From the NCBI RefSeq assembly GCF_000331285.1, contig NZ_ANFX01000020.1:1-57548 (forward strand): 57,548 nucleotides of DNA, given 5' to 3'. A program made the translations under genes and the position numbers. Source of the stretch: Porphyrobacter sp. AAP82. GTDB lineage: Bacteria; Pseudomonadota; Alphaproteobacteria; Sphingomonadales; Sphingomonadaceae. Position 1 is the stretch's first letter, and each line of letters begins with the position of its first letter. The notes under the pieces are model-generated. The model saw nothing but the letters and a program-made list of their open reading frames with translations. It ran no database searches and had not been told where the DNA came from. Positions 16,719 to 24,591 of this stretch are shown piece by piece.

Positions 16719-17341
16719 GGGAACCACTCCAGAAAGCGCCGGAGCGTGGCGAGGCCGTAGCCCTGGCTTTTCTCCGGGTGAAACTGCACGCCGAGGATGT
16801 TTTCACGCGCGACGGCGGCGACCAGCCCCTCGCCGTGGTCGGTCATCGCGGCGACATTGTGCGGATCGTCAGCGGCGAAGTGGTAGGAGTGGAGGAAATA
16901 GGCCTCGCCCTCCGCGATCACCGCAGACCCGCGCGCGTGGGGGAGCATCGCGACATCGTTCCAGCCCATGTGCGGCACCTTGATGGCGGGGTCGGAGGGC
17001 GCGATCCGCCGCACCTCGCCCGGGATCCAGCCGAGGCCCGGCGTCTCGCCATGTTCGAGGCCGCGATCCGCCAGCAATTGCATCCCCACACAGATGCCGA
17101 GGAACGGCGCGCCGCCCACATGAACGCGTTCCTTCATGGCCTCAACCATGCCGGGGATGGCGTTCAGGCCCTCGGCGCAGGCCTTGAAGCTGCCGACGCC
17201 GGGGAGCACGATCCGGTCGGCCGCGCGCACCACGTAAGGATCGGCGGTGACAGTCACCTGCGCCCCAGCGGCCTTGAGCGCATTGTGAACCGAATGCAGA
17301 TTGCCCGCGCCGTAATCAATCAGAGCAATGACTTCAGGCAT
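16715..17341 (-). CDS. hisH: Imidazole glycerol phosphate synthase, glutaminase subunit
   Basis: A 208-residue class I glutamine amidotransferase that feeds ammonia to HisF. IALIDYGAGNLHSVHNAL opens the protein, GICVGMQLL carries the nucleophile Cys and GVQFHPEKSQ the catalytic His and Glu. I chose the ATG at 17341 (MPEVIAL); an in-frame start five codons upstream exists. The hisA gene overlaps its stop. It is separated from hisB by about 116 bases that contain a family D repeat. Confidence 0.95.
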   Translation of the reverse strand: MPEVIALIDYGAGNLHSVHNALKAAGAQVTVTADPYVVRAADRIVLPGVGSFKACAEGLNAIPGMVEAMKERVHVGGAPFLGICVGMQLLADRGLEHGETPGLGWIPGEVRRIAPSDPAIKVPHMGWNDVAMLPHARGSAVIAEGEAYFLHSYHFAADDPHNVAAMTDHGEGLVAAVARENILGVQFHPEKSQGYGLATLRRFLEWFP

Positions 17342-17369
17342 TCTTGTTTTCCGCACCCGCCTCCGCGGG

Positions 17370-17447
17370 CGCGGTCCTCGCTAGGCGCGCGGCAAAGCCG
17401 CGCCCGCTGCGGGCGGCCGGTTGGCCTTGCGGCTGCTGCGCAGCCGA
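17370..17447 (+). repeat. Family D palindromic repeat, copy 2 (hisB-hisH gap)
   Basis: The core at 17406-17447 contains TGCGGGCGGCC, GGCCTTGCGGC and a closing GCAGCCGA. The flank shares GTCCTCGCT and a GC hairpin with copy 1. Relative to the leftward his transcript, this copy points against transcription, whereas copy 1 points with it. Confidence 0.7.
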
Positions 17448-17457
17448 TCGGCTCTGC

Positions 17458-18066
17458 CTACCCACCCAGTTGCCCCTTGGTGCTCGGGATCGCCCCGCCC
17501 TTGCGCGGGTCGCGTTCCACCGCCTGCCGCATCGCGCGGGCAAAACCCTTGTAGAGGCTTTCGCAGATATGGTGGTTGTTGGTGCCGTAGATGAGCTCCA
17601 TGTGAAGCGTGATCCCGGCGGCCTGTGCAACCGAATGGAACCAGTGCTCGATCAGCTCGGTGTCCCATTCGCCGAGGCGTTCCTGCGTGAACTTCGCCTT
17701 CCACACGAGGTAGGGCCGCCCGGAAATGTCGAGCGCGACGCGAGAAAGCGTCTCGTCCATCGGCGAATAGGCCGCGCCGTAACGCCCGATCCCGGCCTTG
17801 TCGCCCAGCGCCTGCGCGATCGCCTGCCCCAGCGCAATCGCCGAATCCTCGGTGGTATGGTGCTGGTCGACGTGGAGGTCGCCCTCCACTCGCATCGTCA
17901 CGTCGATCAGCGAATGGCGGCTGAACTGTTCGACCATGTGATCGAGGAACCCGATGCCGGTGGCAACGTCATAGGCGCCGGTCCCGTCGAGATTGACGGC
18001 GATGGCGATCTTGGTTTCGGTGGTGTTGCGGTTGACCGCGCCGGTGCGGGGAGGAGTGCTGGCCAT
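17458..18066 (-). CDS. hisB: Imidazoleglycerol-phosphate dehydratase
   Basis: A 202-residue manganese enzyme that dehydrates imidazole glycerol phosphate. The two metal-binding motifs are visible: [18 protein letters not shown] and the related [24 protein letters not shown] and [16 protein letters not shown] are also typical. It is the monofunctional form, without the phosphatase domain found in E. coli HisB. The start at ATG 18066 gives MASTPPRTG. As the first gene of the leftward his group, its promoter should lie in the 130-base gap before sspB. Confidence 0.96.
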   Translation of the reverse strand: MASTPPRTGAVNRNTTETKIAIAVNLDGTGAYDVATGIGFLDHMVEQFSRHSLIDVTMRVEGDLHVDQHHTTEDSAIALGQAIAQALGDKAGIGRYGAAYSPMDETLSRVALDISGRPYLVWKAKFTQERLGEWDTELIEHWFHSVAQAAGITLHMELIYGTNNHHICESLYKGFARAMRQAVERDPRKGGAIPSTKGQLGG

Positions 18067-18198
18067 GAGCCGCGCTATAGTCGGCTGGCGGCACATGACA
18101 AGCGGGCCGCGCATCGGTCCGATAGCGGCGTCAATGCGGCATGACAGGCCAAAGCCCCTTGACCAACTTCGCGCATACCGTCACGAATCCGTCCAGCC

Positions 18199-18678
18199 AT
18201 GAACCCAGACACGCCCGACAGCCTGATCCCCTATGACGAGATCGTGCAGGAAGCCCTGCGCGCCGTGGTCGGCCGGGTGCTGGGCTCGATCGTCAGCGGC
18301 GGCGGCACGCTGCCGGGCGCGCACCACTTCTACATCACCTTCAAGACCGCCGCGCCCGGCGTGTCGATCCCGCCGCACCTGCGCGAACGTTTCCCCGACG
18401 AGATGACGATCGTGCTCCAGAACAAGTTCTGGGACCTGGAGGTGCTGCCGCACAGCTTCTCGGTCAGCCTCACCTTCAACCAGGTGCCCGCCAAGCTGAC
18501 CATTCCGTTTGCCGCGATCACCGCCTTCGTCGATCCGGCGGTCGATTTCGGCCTCCAGTTCCAGGCCGCGGTCGAGGAGCTCGAGCCTGAAACCCACGAG
18601 GATGCCGAGAACGACGGGCCGGACACCGATCCCGACGGCTCGAACGTCGTCTCGATCGATTTCGGCCGCAAGAAATAG
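18199..18678 (+). CDS. sspB: SspB-family ClpXP adaptor (alphaproteobacterial type)
   Basis: A 159-residue adaptor that tethers ssrA-tagged and other substrates to ClpXP. The substrate-binding domain (about residues 8-125) has the alphaproteobacterial features HHFYITFKTAAPGVSIPPHLRERFPDEMTIVLQNKFWDL and AITAFVDPAVDFGLQF. An acidic linker (EELEPETHEDAENDG) is followed by the C-terminal VVSIDFGRKK, the tail that binds the ClpX N-domain. It is divergent from hisB and is followed by an unknown gene six bases later. Confidence 0.92.
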   Translation: MNPDTPDSLIPYDEIVQEALRAVVGRVLGSIVSGGGTLPGAHHFYITFKTAAPGVSIPPHLRERFPDEMTIVLQNKFWDLEVLPHSFSVSLTFNQVPAKLTIPFAAITAFVDPAVDFGLQFQAAVEELEPETHEDAENDGPDTDPDGSNVVSIDFGRKK

Positions 18679-18684
18679 CGCTCC

Positions 18685-19122
18685 ATGGCGGGGGCCGGAC
18701 GCACAGGCAGGGGCAAGCGGGTGAAGCCAGCCGCACCCGCCGCGCCCGCTGACGCGGCCGGCGCGCCGCCCAAGCCTTCCGGCCTCCCCCTCCCCAGCCC
18801 TTCGGCCGGCACCAATCTGGTCATCGCCGATATCGTGCTGCGGGCTGCCGGGGGCCTGCTGCGCGACCGGCTGGAGAAGGGCCTGATCGTCAGGAGCCAC
18901 GGCCGGGACAAGGCCGACAAGCTGGTGGGCCAGCGCGGGCTCGCATCGAGCCTTGCGCTCTACGGCGCGAGCCGCCTTGCGCGCCGTTCGCCGCTGGGGC
19001 TGGCGGTGGTGGCCGGCGTGCTTGCGGCCAAGGTGTTTTACGACCGCGGCAAGCGGCTCGAAGCCAAGCGCCGCGCCGGCAAGACGCCCCCCGCAGCGCC
19101 CCTGCAAACGGACGAATCCTGA
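18685..19122 (+). CDS. Conserved small protein of unknown function
   Basis: A 145-residue protein with a basic, Ala/Pro-rich N-terminus (about 1-40) and a helical remainder with a mildly hydrophobic segment SPLGLAVVAGVLAAKVFYDRG near residue 105-125. The central part, LVIADIVLRAAGGLLRDRLEKGLI and RDKADKLVGQRG, suggests an amphipathic helical protein that may touch the membrane. I do not recognise a named family. It lies six bases after sspB and 42 bases before gmk, so all three are probably cotranscribed. Confidence 0.7.
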   Translation: MAGAGRTGRGKRVKPAAPAAPADAAGAPPKPSGLPLPSPSAGTNLVIADIVLRAAGGLLRDRLEKGLIVRSHGRDKADKLVGQRGLASSLALYGASRLARRSPLGLAVVAGVLAAKVFYDRGKRLEAKRRAGKTPPAAPLQTDES

Positions 19123-19164
19123 TCCCCGCTTGATTTGCCCACCCCTGATGGTGCAACGGGCGCT

Positions 19165-19812
19165 ATGGGCGATACCTCTCAACCAGCCGACCAGCTCCAC
19201 CGCCGGGGCCTGATGTTCATCCTCTCCTCGCCCTCGGGCGCGGGGAAGACCACCTTGTCGCGGATGCTGCTGGCCAAGGATCCCGAGATCATGCTCTCGG
19301 TCAGCGCCACCACCCGCCCGCCGCGCCCGGGCGAGATCGACGGGGTGCATTATCACTTCGTCTCGCCCGACCGCTTCCAGGCGATGGTCGACGAGGACGA
19401 TTTCTACGAATGGGCCGAGGTCTTCGGCCACCGCTACGGCACGCCCAAGGGGGCGATCCGTGCAGGCCTGAAGGCGGGGCAGGATTTCCTCTTCGATATC
19501 GACTGGCAGGGCACCCAGCAGCTCTACCAGAAGGACCAGCAGGACGTGGTCCGCGTGTTCATCCTGCCGCCCTCGATCGAGGAACTGCACAACCGCCTCA
19601 AGGGCCGCGGCACCGACAGCGCCGAGGTCATCGCCGCGCGTATGGAACGCGCGCGGGCGGAAATCAGCCACTGGGACGGCTACGACTACGTCATCATCAA
19701 CGACGATATCGACGTGTGCTTCGACAAGGTCCGCGCCATTCTGGAAGCGGAACGCATGAAGCGCATGCGCCAGACCGGGCTCATCCCCTTCGTGCGCGGG
19801 CTGATGGGATAG
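19165..19812 (+). CDS. gmk: Guanylate kinase
   Basis: A 215-residue enzyme that phosphorylates GMP to GDP. The P-loop is SSPSGAGKTT, followed by the GMP-binding VSATTRPPRPGEIDGVHYHFV and the lid region. DFLFDIDWQGTQQLYQK and YDYVIINDDID are typical. I chose ATG 19165; an in-frame TTG at 19135 would add ten residues. The upstream neighbours suggest an sspB-orf-gmk unit. Confidence 0.95.
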   Translation: MGDTSQPADQLHRRGLMFILSSPSGAGKTTLSRMLLAKDPEIMLSVSATTRPPRPGEIDGVHYHFVSPDRFQAMVDEDDFYEWAEVFGHRYGTPKGAIRAGLKAGQDFLFDIDWQGTQQLYQKDQQDVVRVFILPPSIEELHNRLKGRGTDSAEVIAARMERARAEISHWDGYDYVIINDDIDVCFDKVRAILEAERMKRMRQTGLIPFVRGLMG

Positions 19813-19848
19813 GGCTTTTATCGAGGTTCGCTGACGCGCGACCGGAAA

Positions 19849-20556
19849 TCAGGCCGCATCGTCGCCGAATTCGGCGAGGGTCTGGAGGTAGCCCATATCC
19901 TTCACGATCAGCGCGCGGCCCTCGCGGGTGATCACCCCTTGCGCTTCCCAGTCCGACAGCAGCCGGCTGACATTCTCGCGCGCGAGGCCGGCAAAGGCGC
20001 CGAGGTCGCTCTGGTTGGGATCGTAGCGCAGCCGGCCATCGCCGCGCGCCGGATCGACCAGCCGCACCAGCGCGCGGGCAAGGCGCGGGGCCATCGAGAA
20101 GGTGCGGTCGCTTTCGATCACCAGGTTGAGCTGGCGCACCCGCCGGGCGAGCTCGCGCATCACGCCTGCGGCCGAGACCGCGTTGGCGGTTGCCGCGGCA
20201 AGGAAGGTGTGGCTGGGCAGGAGCAGCACCGATGAAGGCACCGCGGCAATCACGGTCGCGGTGCGCGGGCCCGAATCGAGCATCGCGATCTCGCCCACCA
20301 GTTCGCCCGGTCCGCAATAGTTGAGGATGATCTCGTGGCCGCTCGCGCTGACCATGGCGATCTTGAGCCCGCCGGTCAGCACCACCACCGCGAAGTCGCC
20401 ATTCTCGTCGCCCTGCGAGATGATCGGCTCGCCCGGGCGCAGGTCGCGGCGGGTCGCCTCGCGCAGCAGGGTTTCGAGCTGTTCGGGCGCGAGCGCACGC
20501 AGCAGCGTGTCGGGCGCGAGCCGGGCGATGAGATCGTCGAGCGTATCCAGCATCAT
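19849..20556 (-). CDS. Crp/Fnr-family transcription regulator
   Basis: A 235-residue regulator with an N-terminal cyclic-nucleotide-binding-like beta-roll (about 15-130: PGEPIISQGDENGDFAVVVLTGGLKI and PGELVGEIAMLDSGPRTATV) and a C-terminal winged helix with LGAFAGLARENVSRLLSDWEAQGVI as the recognition motif. It lacks the N-terminal cysteine cluster of FNR, so it is not an oxygen-sensing Fe-S FNR. PGELVGEIAMLDSGPRTATV retains the phosphate-cassette-like motif, so nucleotide binding is possible. It stands alone, convergent with gmk. Targets unknown. Confidence 0.87.
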   Translation of the reverse strand: MMLDTLDDLIARLAPDTLLRALAPEQLETLLREATRRDLRPGEPIISQGDENGDFAVVVLTGGLKIAMVSASGHEIILNYCGPGELVGEIAMLDSGPRTATVIAAVPSSVLLLPSHTFLAAATANAVSAAGVMRELARRVRQLNLVIESDRTFSMAPRLARALVRLVDPARGDGRLRYDPNQSDLGAFAGLARENVSRLLSDWEAQGVITREGRALIVKDMGYLQTLAEFGDDAA

Positions 20557-20639
20557 GAGTGGCCCCCTTGGGTTGGCCGTGAATAGGGGCTCGGGATCGG
20601 CCCCGCAACGGCTGGCAAGAGGGACAATATGTCGCCTGC

Positions 20640-20778
20640 GCGGGCAAGACCGTGATGGCCATCACAGACCGTGCGCGCGCCGCCTGCGATAGCGGCTGTG
20701 CGACCCGGGCGGGGGAGCAATTCTCCCCTGCCTCTTGGGCCCACACCCCTTGTGAGAGGGGGTGTGGGCCCCTTTTTT
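20640..20778 (+). ncRNA. Candidate small RNA ending at an orphan terminator
   Basis: The 375-base gap 20557-20931 has no plausible protein gene on the plus strand, yet it contains a strong plus-strand terminator. Upstream is a second hairpin, GGGGAG (20712-20717) with CTCCCC (20723-20728). The most direct reading is a short noncoding transcript divergent from the Crp-family gene. The 5' end given is a guess; no clear promoter is visible. Confidence 0.3.
20737..20778 (+). terminator. Strong orphan intrinsic terminator
   Basis: GGGCCCACACCCC (20737-20749) pairs perfectly with GGGGTGTGGGCCC (20759-20771) over a nine-base loop and is followed by C and six T (20773-20778). The T tract is only on the plus strand side. 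No plus-strand gene lies between gmk (ends 19812) and this site, and the gene in between is on the other strand. Confidence 0.75.
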
Positions 20779-20786
20779 ACGGCCGG

Positions 20787-20931
20787 GGCTGTGCCCGACA
20801 TTCAGATGATGACGTGCCGAAAATGGTGCGTTTGCCGGACCCGGAGCGCAGCGGCCTTTCTAGCCGTGAGCACCGGAACGCCGGCAAACGGGCCATTTGC
20901 AGGCCGTCAGCGCTGAATGTCGGGTGCAGCC
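20787..20931. repeat. 145-base imperfect long inverted repeat
   Basis: The left arm (20787-20838) and right arm (20881-20931) are complementary at roughly 80 percent of positions, including exact blocks CCCGACATTCAG, TGACG, AAATGG and CGTTTGCCGG. The 42-base centre also pairs partly (CCGGAGCGCAGCGGC with GCCGTGAGCACCGG). The whole could fold as one long hairpin. It begins directly after the stop codon of the leftward SDR gene and may be its 3' end, a MITE-like element or a double-stranded RNA source. Confidence 0.75.
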
Positions 20932-21744
20932 TTAGTGGCCGCCGCCCGAAGGATCGGCGAAGTGGTTGGGGAGCAGCGCGTTGACCACGCCGCCATCGAC
21001 CGTCAGCGTCTCGCCCACCACATAATCGCCCGCGCGGCTCGCAAGGTAGATCGCGGCCGCCGCCATGTCTTCGGCGGTGCCGATGCGCTTGGCCGGGATG
21101 CCGCTCGCCGAGGCGTCGGGCGCGTCCTTGGCGGCGCGGTTCATCTCGGACGGGAAGGCGCCGGGCGCGATCGAGGTGACGACGATATTGTCGTGGATCA
21201 GCCGCGCGGCCATGCGCCGGGTCAGCTGGATCACCGCCGCCTTGGAGGCCTGATAGGCATAGGTCTCCCACGGGTTGATCCGCTGGCCATCGATCGAGGA
21301 GACATGGATGACCTTGGCCGGATGCCCCTGCTTGCCGCCCGCGACCAGCAGGTCGTGGAGCTTCTGGGTGAGGAAGAACGGGGTCTTGACGTTCAGATCC
21401 ATCGTCCGGTGCCAGCCGGCCTCGGAAAATTCGAGATAGGGCTGGCCCCAGGCGGCGCCCGCATTGTTGATGAGGATATCGAGACAGCTCTCGCGCGCCT
21501 TCAACGCGTCCGCGAGCGCGATCATGCCGTCCATCTGGCTGAGGTCGGCGGGGATGCCGATGACTTTATCTGCTCCGAACTCGTCGATGGTGGCCTGCAT
21601 CTGCTCGATCTTGCGCGCCGAGATATAGACGCGCGCGCAGCCCGCCGCGAGCAGCCCCTCGACGAACATCTTGCCGATCCCGCGGCTGCCGCCGGTGACG
21701 AGGGCGATGCGATTGTCGAGGCTGAAAAGTGATTGAATGTCCAT
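20932..21744 (-). CDS. SDR-family oxidoreductase (3-oxoacyl/3-hydroxyacyl type)
   Basis: A 270-residue short-chain dehydrogenase with all catalytic features: ALVTGGSRGIGKM for NAD(P) binding, NNAGAAWGQ, HVSSID with the catalytic Ser, and YAYQASKAA with Tyr and Lys. The tail YVVGETLTVDGGVVNALL is typical of FabG-like enzymes. I chose ATG 21744, preceded by GGAGAG. It is the last gene of a leftward unit after two acyl-CoA dehydrogenases, which suggests a 3-hydroxyacyl- or alcohol-oxidising step in acyl-CoA degradation. Exact substrate unknown. Confidence 0.87.
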   Translation of the reverse strand: MDIQSLFSLDNRIALVTGGSRGIGKMFVEGLLAAGCARVYISARKIEQMQATIDEFGADKVIGIPADLSQMDGMIALADALKARESCLDILINNAGAAWGQPYLEFSEAGWHRTMDLNVKTPFFLTQKLHDLLVAGGKQGHPAKVIHVSSIDGQRINPWETYAYQASKAAVIQLTRRMAARLIHDNIVVTSIAPGAFPSEMNRAAKDAPDASASGIPAKRIGTAEDMAAAAIYLASRAGDYVVGETLTVDGGVVNALLPNHFADPSGGGH

Positions 21745-21759
21745 TGTTCTCTCCATTCT

Positions 21760-21900
21760 CCTCCTGCCGTTTGCGGGAGGGGGTGATCGGAGGCACGTGA
21801 CTCCGATCACGGGTGGGAATGGGCCGGGCAGGCCCACCCCGCTGCGACCAGCCAGCAAGCGGGCAAGTCTCGCACCCCTCCCGCAAGCGGGAGGGGTGGT
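21760..21900 (+). repeat. Family B composite palindromic repeat, copy 1
   Basis: This fills the gap between the SDR gene and the first acyl-CoA dehydrogenase. It contains several hairpins: CTGCCGTTTGCGGGAGG-like, GATCGGAG with CTCCGATC, GGGCC with GGCCC, and CCCCTCCCGC with GCGGGAGGGG. It shares the 18-base block GGCCCACCCCGCTGCGAC (21831-21848) exactly with copies 2 and 3. The half after that block matches them well; the half before it is different. Confidence 0.85.
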
Positions 21901-21906
21901 GAAGGC

Positions 21907-23046
21907 TCAATACCCGCTCAATTCCGCCACGCGGTTCGCATGGAACGTCGCGTCGCCGAGGAACTCGGCCAGCGCGCGGTCGCGCTTCATGTAAAGGCCG
22001 ATGTCGTATTCGTCGGTCATGCCGATGCCGCCGTGCATCTGCACGCCTTCCTGCACCGCAAGCCGCGCCGTGCGCGCGACCTTGGCCTTGGCGACGCTCG
22101 CCATCAGGTCGGCATGTTGCGAGCCGCCGTCGAGCAATTGCTGCGCCTTGATCGTCACCGCGCGGGCGATCTCGACCTCGGAATAGAGGTGGCTGGCGCG
22201 GTGCTGGAGCGCCTGGAACTCGCCGATCAGCCTGCCGAACTGCTTTCTCTGCTTGAGGTAGTCGACCGTCATGTCCATCGCGCCGCGCGCCACGCCCACG
22301 CCTTCGGCCCCCGCGCCGATCCGGCCTGCGACCAGCATCGCCTCGAGCACCGCGCGCCCGCCGTCGATCTCGCCGATCACGGCATCGCCGTCCAGTTCGA
22401 CCCCGTCGAACTTGGTGTGGGTGGCCATCGCGGAATCGACCAGCCGGACGCTGTCATGGCTCACGCCCGCCGCGTCCTTGGGGACGGCGAACAGCGTGAT
22501 GCCGTCGGCATCATCGTCAGCCCCGGCCGTGCGCGCGGCGACCACGATCATGTCCGCGCTCGCGCCGTGGATGACGAAGCTCTTGGCGCCCGAGAGCTTG
22601 AACCCGTTGCCCGATTTCTCGGCGCGGGTGGTGATGCGCGCCGGGCGGTGCTTGGCGGTCTCGTCGATGGCGACGGCGAACACGCTGTCACCCGCAATCA
22701 GCCCGGGCAGGTAGCGGCCCTTCAAGTCCGCCGAGCCGTGCTTGAGGGCCGTTGCCGCCAGCACCGAGGAGGTCAGGAACGGCGAGGGCGTGAGGTTGCG
22801 GCCGATCTCTTCCAGCACGATCCCGGCCTCGACATGGCCCATGCCGAGCCCGCCGTCGGCTTCCTCCACCAGCATGCCGGTGAAGCCCATTTCGGCCATC
22901 TGCTTCCACAGCGCATGGCCGAAGCCGTCCTTGCAGTTGCGGTCGCGCCAGTGGCGCAAGCCCTTGGCGATATTGCCTTCCTCGGCAATGAAGCCGCGCG
23001 CGGTATCGGCGAGCATCGCCTGATCTTCGTTGTGATACAGGGGCAT
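21907..23046 (-). CDS. Acyl-CoA dehydrogenase (379 residues)
   Basis: A flavoprotein of the acyl-CoA dehydrogenase family, introducing a trans-2 double bond into an acyl-CoA. The N-terminal helical domain (GFIAEEGNIAKGLRHWRD, MAEMGFTGMLVEEADGGLGMG), the middle beta domain and the C-terminal helices (GVARGAMDMTVDYLKQRKQFGRLIGEFQALQHR, QMHGGIGMTDEYDIGLYMKRDRA) are complete. It lies next to a second dehydrogenase gene, an arrangement like the heteromeric FadE26/27 or FadE28/29 pairs of steroid degraders; whether these two form a heteromer is inference. A family B repeat lies on each side. Confidence 0.88.
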   Translation of the reverse strand: MPLYHNEDQAMLADTARGFIAEEGNIAKGLRHWRDRNCKDGFGHALWKQMAEMGFTGMLVEEADGGLGMGHVEAGIVLEEIGRNLTPSPFLTSSVLAATALKHGSADLKGRYLPGLIAGDSVFAVAIDETAKHRPARITTRAEKSGNGFKLSGAKSFVIHGASADMIVVAARTAGADDDADGITLFAVPKDAAGVSHDSVRLVDSAMATHTKFDGVELDGDAVIGEIDGGRAVLEAMLVAGRIGAGAEGVGVARGAMDMTVDYLKQRKQFGRLIGEFQALQHRASHLYSEVEIARAVTIKAQQLLDGGSQHADLMASVAKAKVARTARLAVQEGVQMHGGIGMTDEYDIGLYMKRDRALAEFLGDATFHANRVAELSGY

Positions 23047-23067
23047 TGGTTTTCCCTCTCAAGATTC

Positions 23068-23220
23068 CTCCCTCCCGCCTGCGGGAGGGGTAGCGAGACT
23101 TGCCAGCTTGCTGGCTAGTCGCAGCGGGGTGGGCCTGCGAGCGGTCGCGCGGGTCCACCCCGACCCCTCCCGTTGTTCCGATTTGACGGCTGGCAGAGCC
23201 AACCTTCGGCGGGAGGGGAG
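23068..23220 (-). repeat. Family B composite palindromic repeat, copy 2
   Basis: It fills the gap between the two leftward acyl-CoA dehydrogenase genes. Its reverse complement aligns with copy 3 over about 150 bases, with shared blocks CTCCCGCCGAAGGTTGGC, CAACGGGAGGGG and the exact 18-base GGCCCACCCCGCTGCGAC (minus strand, 23118-23135), then GTCTCGCT and CCCCTCCCGCAGGCGGGAGG. It lies inside a presumed operon. Confidence 0.87.
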
Positions 23221-23228
23221 AATGACGA

Positions 23229-24422
23229 TTACGCCCCCGGCAGGTCGAGGATGCGCTTGGCGATGACGTTGAGCATCACCTCGGAAGTCCCGCCCTCGAT
23301 CGAGTTGGCCTTGGTGCGCAGCCAGTTCTTGGCGGGCTTGCCGTGTTCGGTCGCCTCGCTTTCCCATTCGAGGCTGCGCGAGCCGCCGACCGCCATCATC
23401 AGTTCGTGGCGGCGCTTGTTCAGCTCGGTCCCGGCATATTTCATCATGTTGGGCTGCGCGGGGTGGGCCTTGCCGACCTTGATCTCGTCCAAGAATTTCT
23501 CGCCCATCGCGGCATAGGCCAGCGCGTCGACATCGAAATTCGCAAGCTCCGCACGCAGCACCGGGTCAAGATCATCACCGAGCTTGGCCGCGTGGCGCTT
23601 CATCATCGCGCCGATCGCCGCCTGCCGCTCGCCGCCATCCGCGCCCGAGATCATCTCGCGCTCGTGGCCGAGGAGATACTTGGCGACATCCCAGCCACGG
23701 TTGATGGTGCCCACATAGGCGGGCACGTCATCGCCGTAGGACTTGGGCACGGCAACATTGTCGAAAAAGGTCTCGCAGAACGGCGAGGAGCCGCTGATCA
23801 GCTTGATCGGCTTGGTGGTGACGCCTTCGGATGCCATGTCGAACAGCATGAAGGTGATGCCGCCATACTTGTTCTCCTTGTCGGTGCGGACAAGGCAGAA
23901 GATCCAGTCGGCGTGATCGGCATAGGAGGTCCAGATCTTCTGGCCGCTCACCACCCAGTGATCGTCCTTGTCTTCGCCGAAGGTCTGAAGGCTCACGAGA
24001 TCGCTGCCCGAACCCGGCTCCGAATAGCCCTGGCACCAGCGGATTTCGCCGCGCGCGATTTCATTGAGGAAGCGCTGCTTCTGCCCCTCGGTGCCGAAGT
24101 GCAGCAGCGCCGGGCCGAGCATCCAGATGCCGAAGCTGCTCAAGGGCGGGCGGGCATTGATGCGGCCCATTTCCTCGCGCAGCACCTTGGCTTGCGGAGC
24201 GGTGAGGCCAGCGCCGCCATATTCCTTGGGCCACATCGGCACGGTGTAGCCCTTGGCGATGCAGGCTTCGAGCCACGCGCGCTGGGCATCGTTCTTGAAG
24301 GTCGCGCGGCGCCCGCCCCAGTAGATATCGTCCTCGCCGCGCACCGGCTCGCGCATTTCGGGCGGGCAGTTGGCTTCGAGCCAGGCGCGGGTTTCGTCAC
24401 GGAATTGTTCAAGATCGGCCAT
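23229..24422 (-). CDS. Acyl-CoA dehydrogenase (397 residues)
   Basis: A second full-length acyl-CoA dehydrogenase. It has YTVPMWPKEYGGAGLTAPQAKVLREEMGRINARPPL, the flavin-contacting QGYSEPGSGSDLVSLQT and WTSYADHADWIFCLVRT, and the C-terminal NSIEGGTSEVMLNVIAKRILDLP. This N-terminal WPKEYGGAG form resembles FadE26/FadE28-like subunits, which pair with a second subunit. The ATG at 24422 gives MADLEQFRDETRAWLEANCP. It is the first gene of the leftward unit and divergent from the MFS gene; the 169-base gap holds TTGACGCTTACGTTAGG, a possible regulator site. Confidence 0.88.
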   Translation of the reverse strand: MADLEQFRDETRAWLEANCPPEMREPVRGEDDIYWGGRRATFKNDAQRAWLEACIAKGYTVPMWPKEYGGAGLTAPQAKVLREEMGRINARPPLSSFGIWMLGPALLHFGTEGQKQRFLNEIARGEIRWCQGYSEPGSGSDLVSLQTFGEDKDDHWVVSGQKIWTSYADHADWIFCLVRTDKENKYGGITFMLFDMASEGVTTKPIKLISGSSPFCETFFDNVAVPKSYGDDVPAYVGTINRGWDVAKYLLGHEREMISGADGGERQAAIGAMMKRHAAKLGDDLDPVLRAELANFDVDALAYAAMGEKFLDEIKVGKAHPAQPNMMKYAGTELNKRRHELMMAVGGSRSLEWESEATEHGKPAKNWLRTKANSIEGGTSEVMLNVIAKRILDLPGA

Positions 24423-24591
24423 GACCGACTCTCCTCTCTCGTCTCTCACTTGACGCTTACGTTAGGATCAATTCGCATGCCGCTGCAAGCGTCCTTCGCT
24501 GGATCGCGCGTGCCGTAGCGTCATCCCTTGCGCGATTGACGCGCCCCTCAATCGGTCTAGGTTCGCGGGCAGAAAAAAGGGAGAGAGGAAC

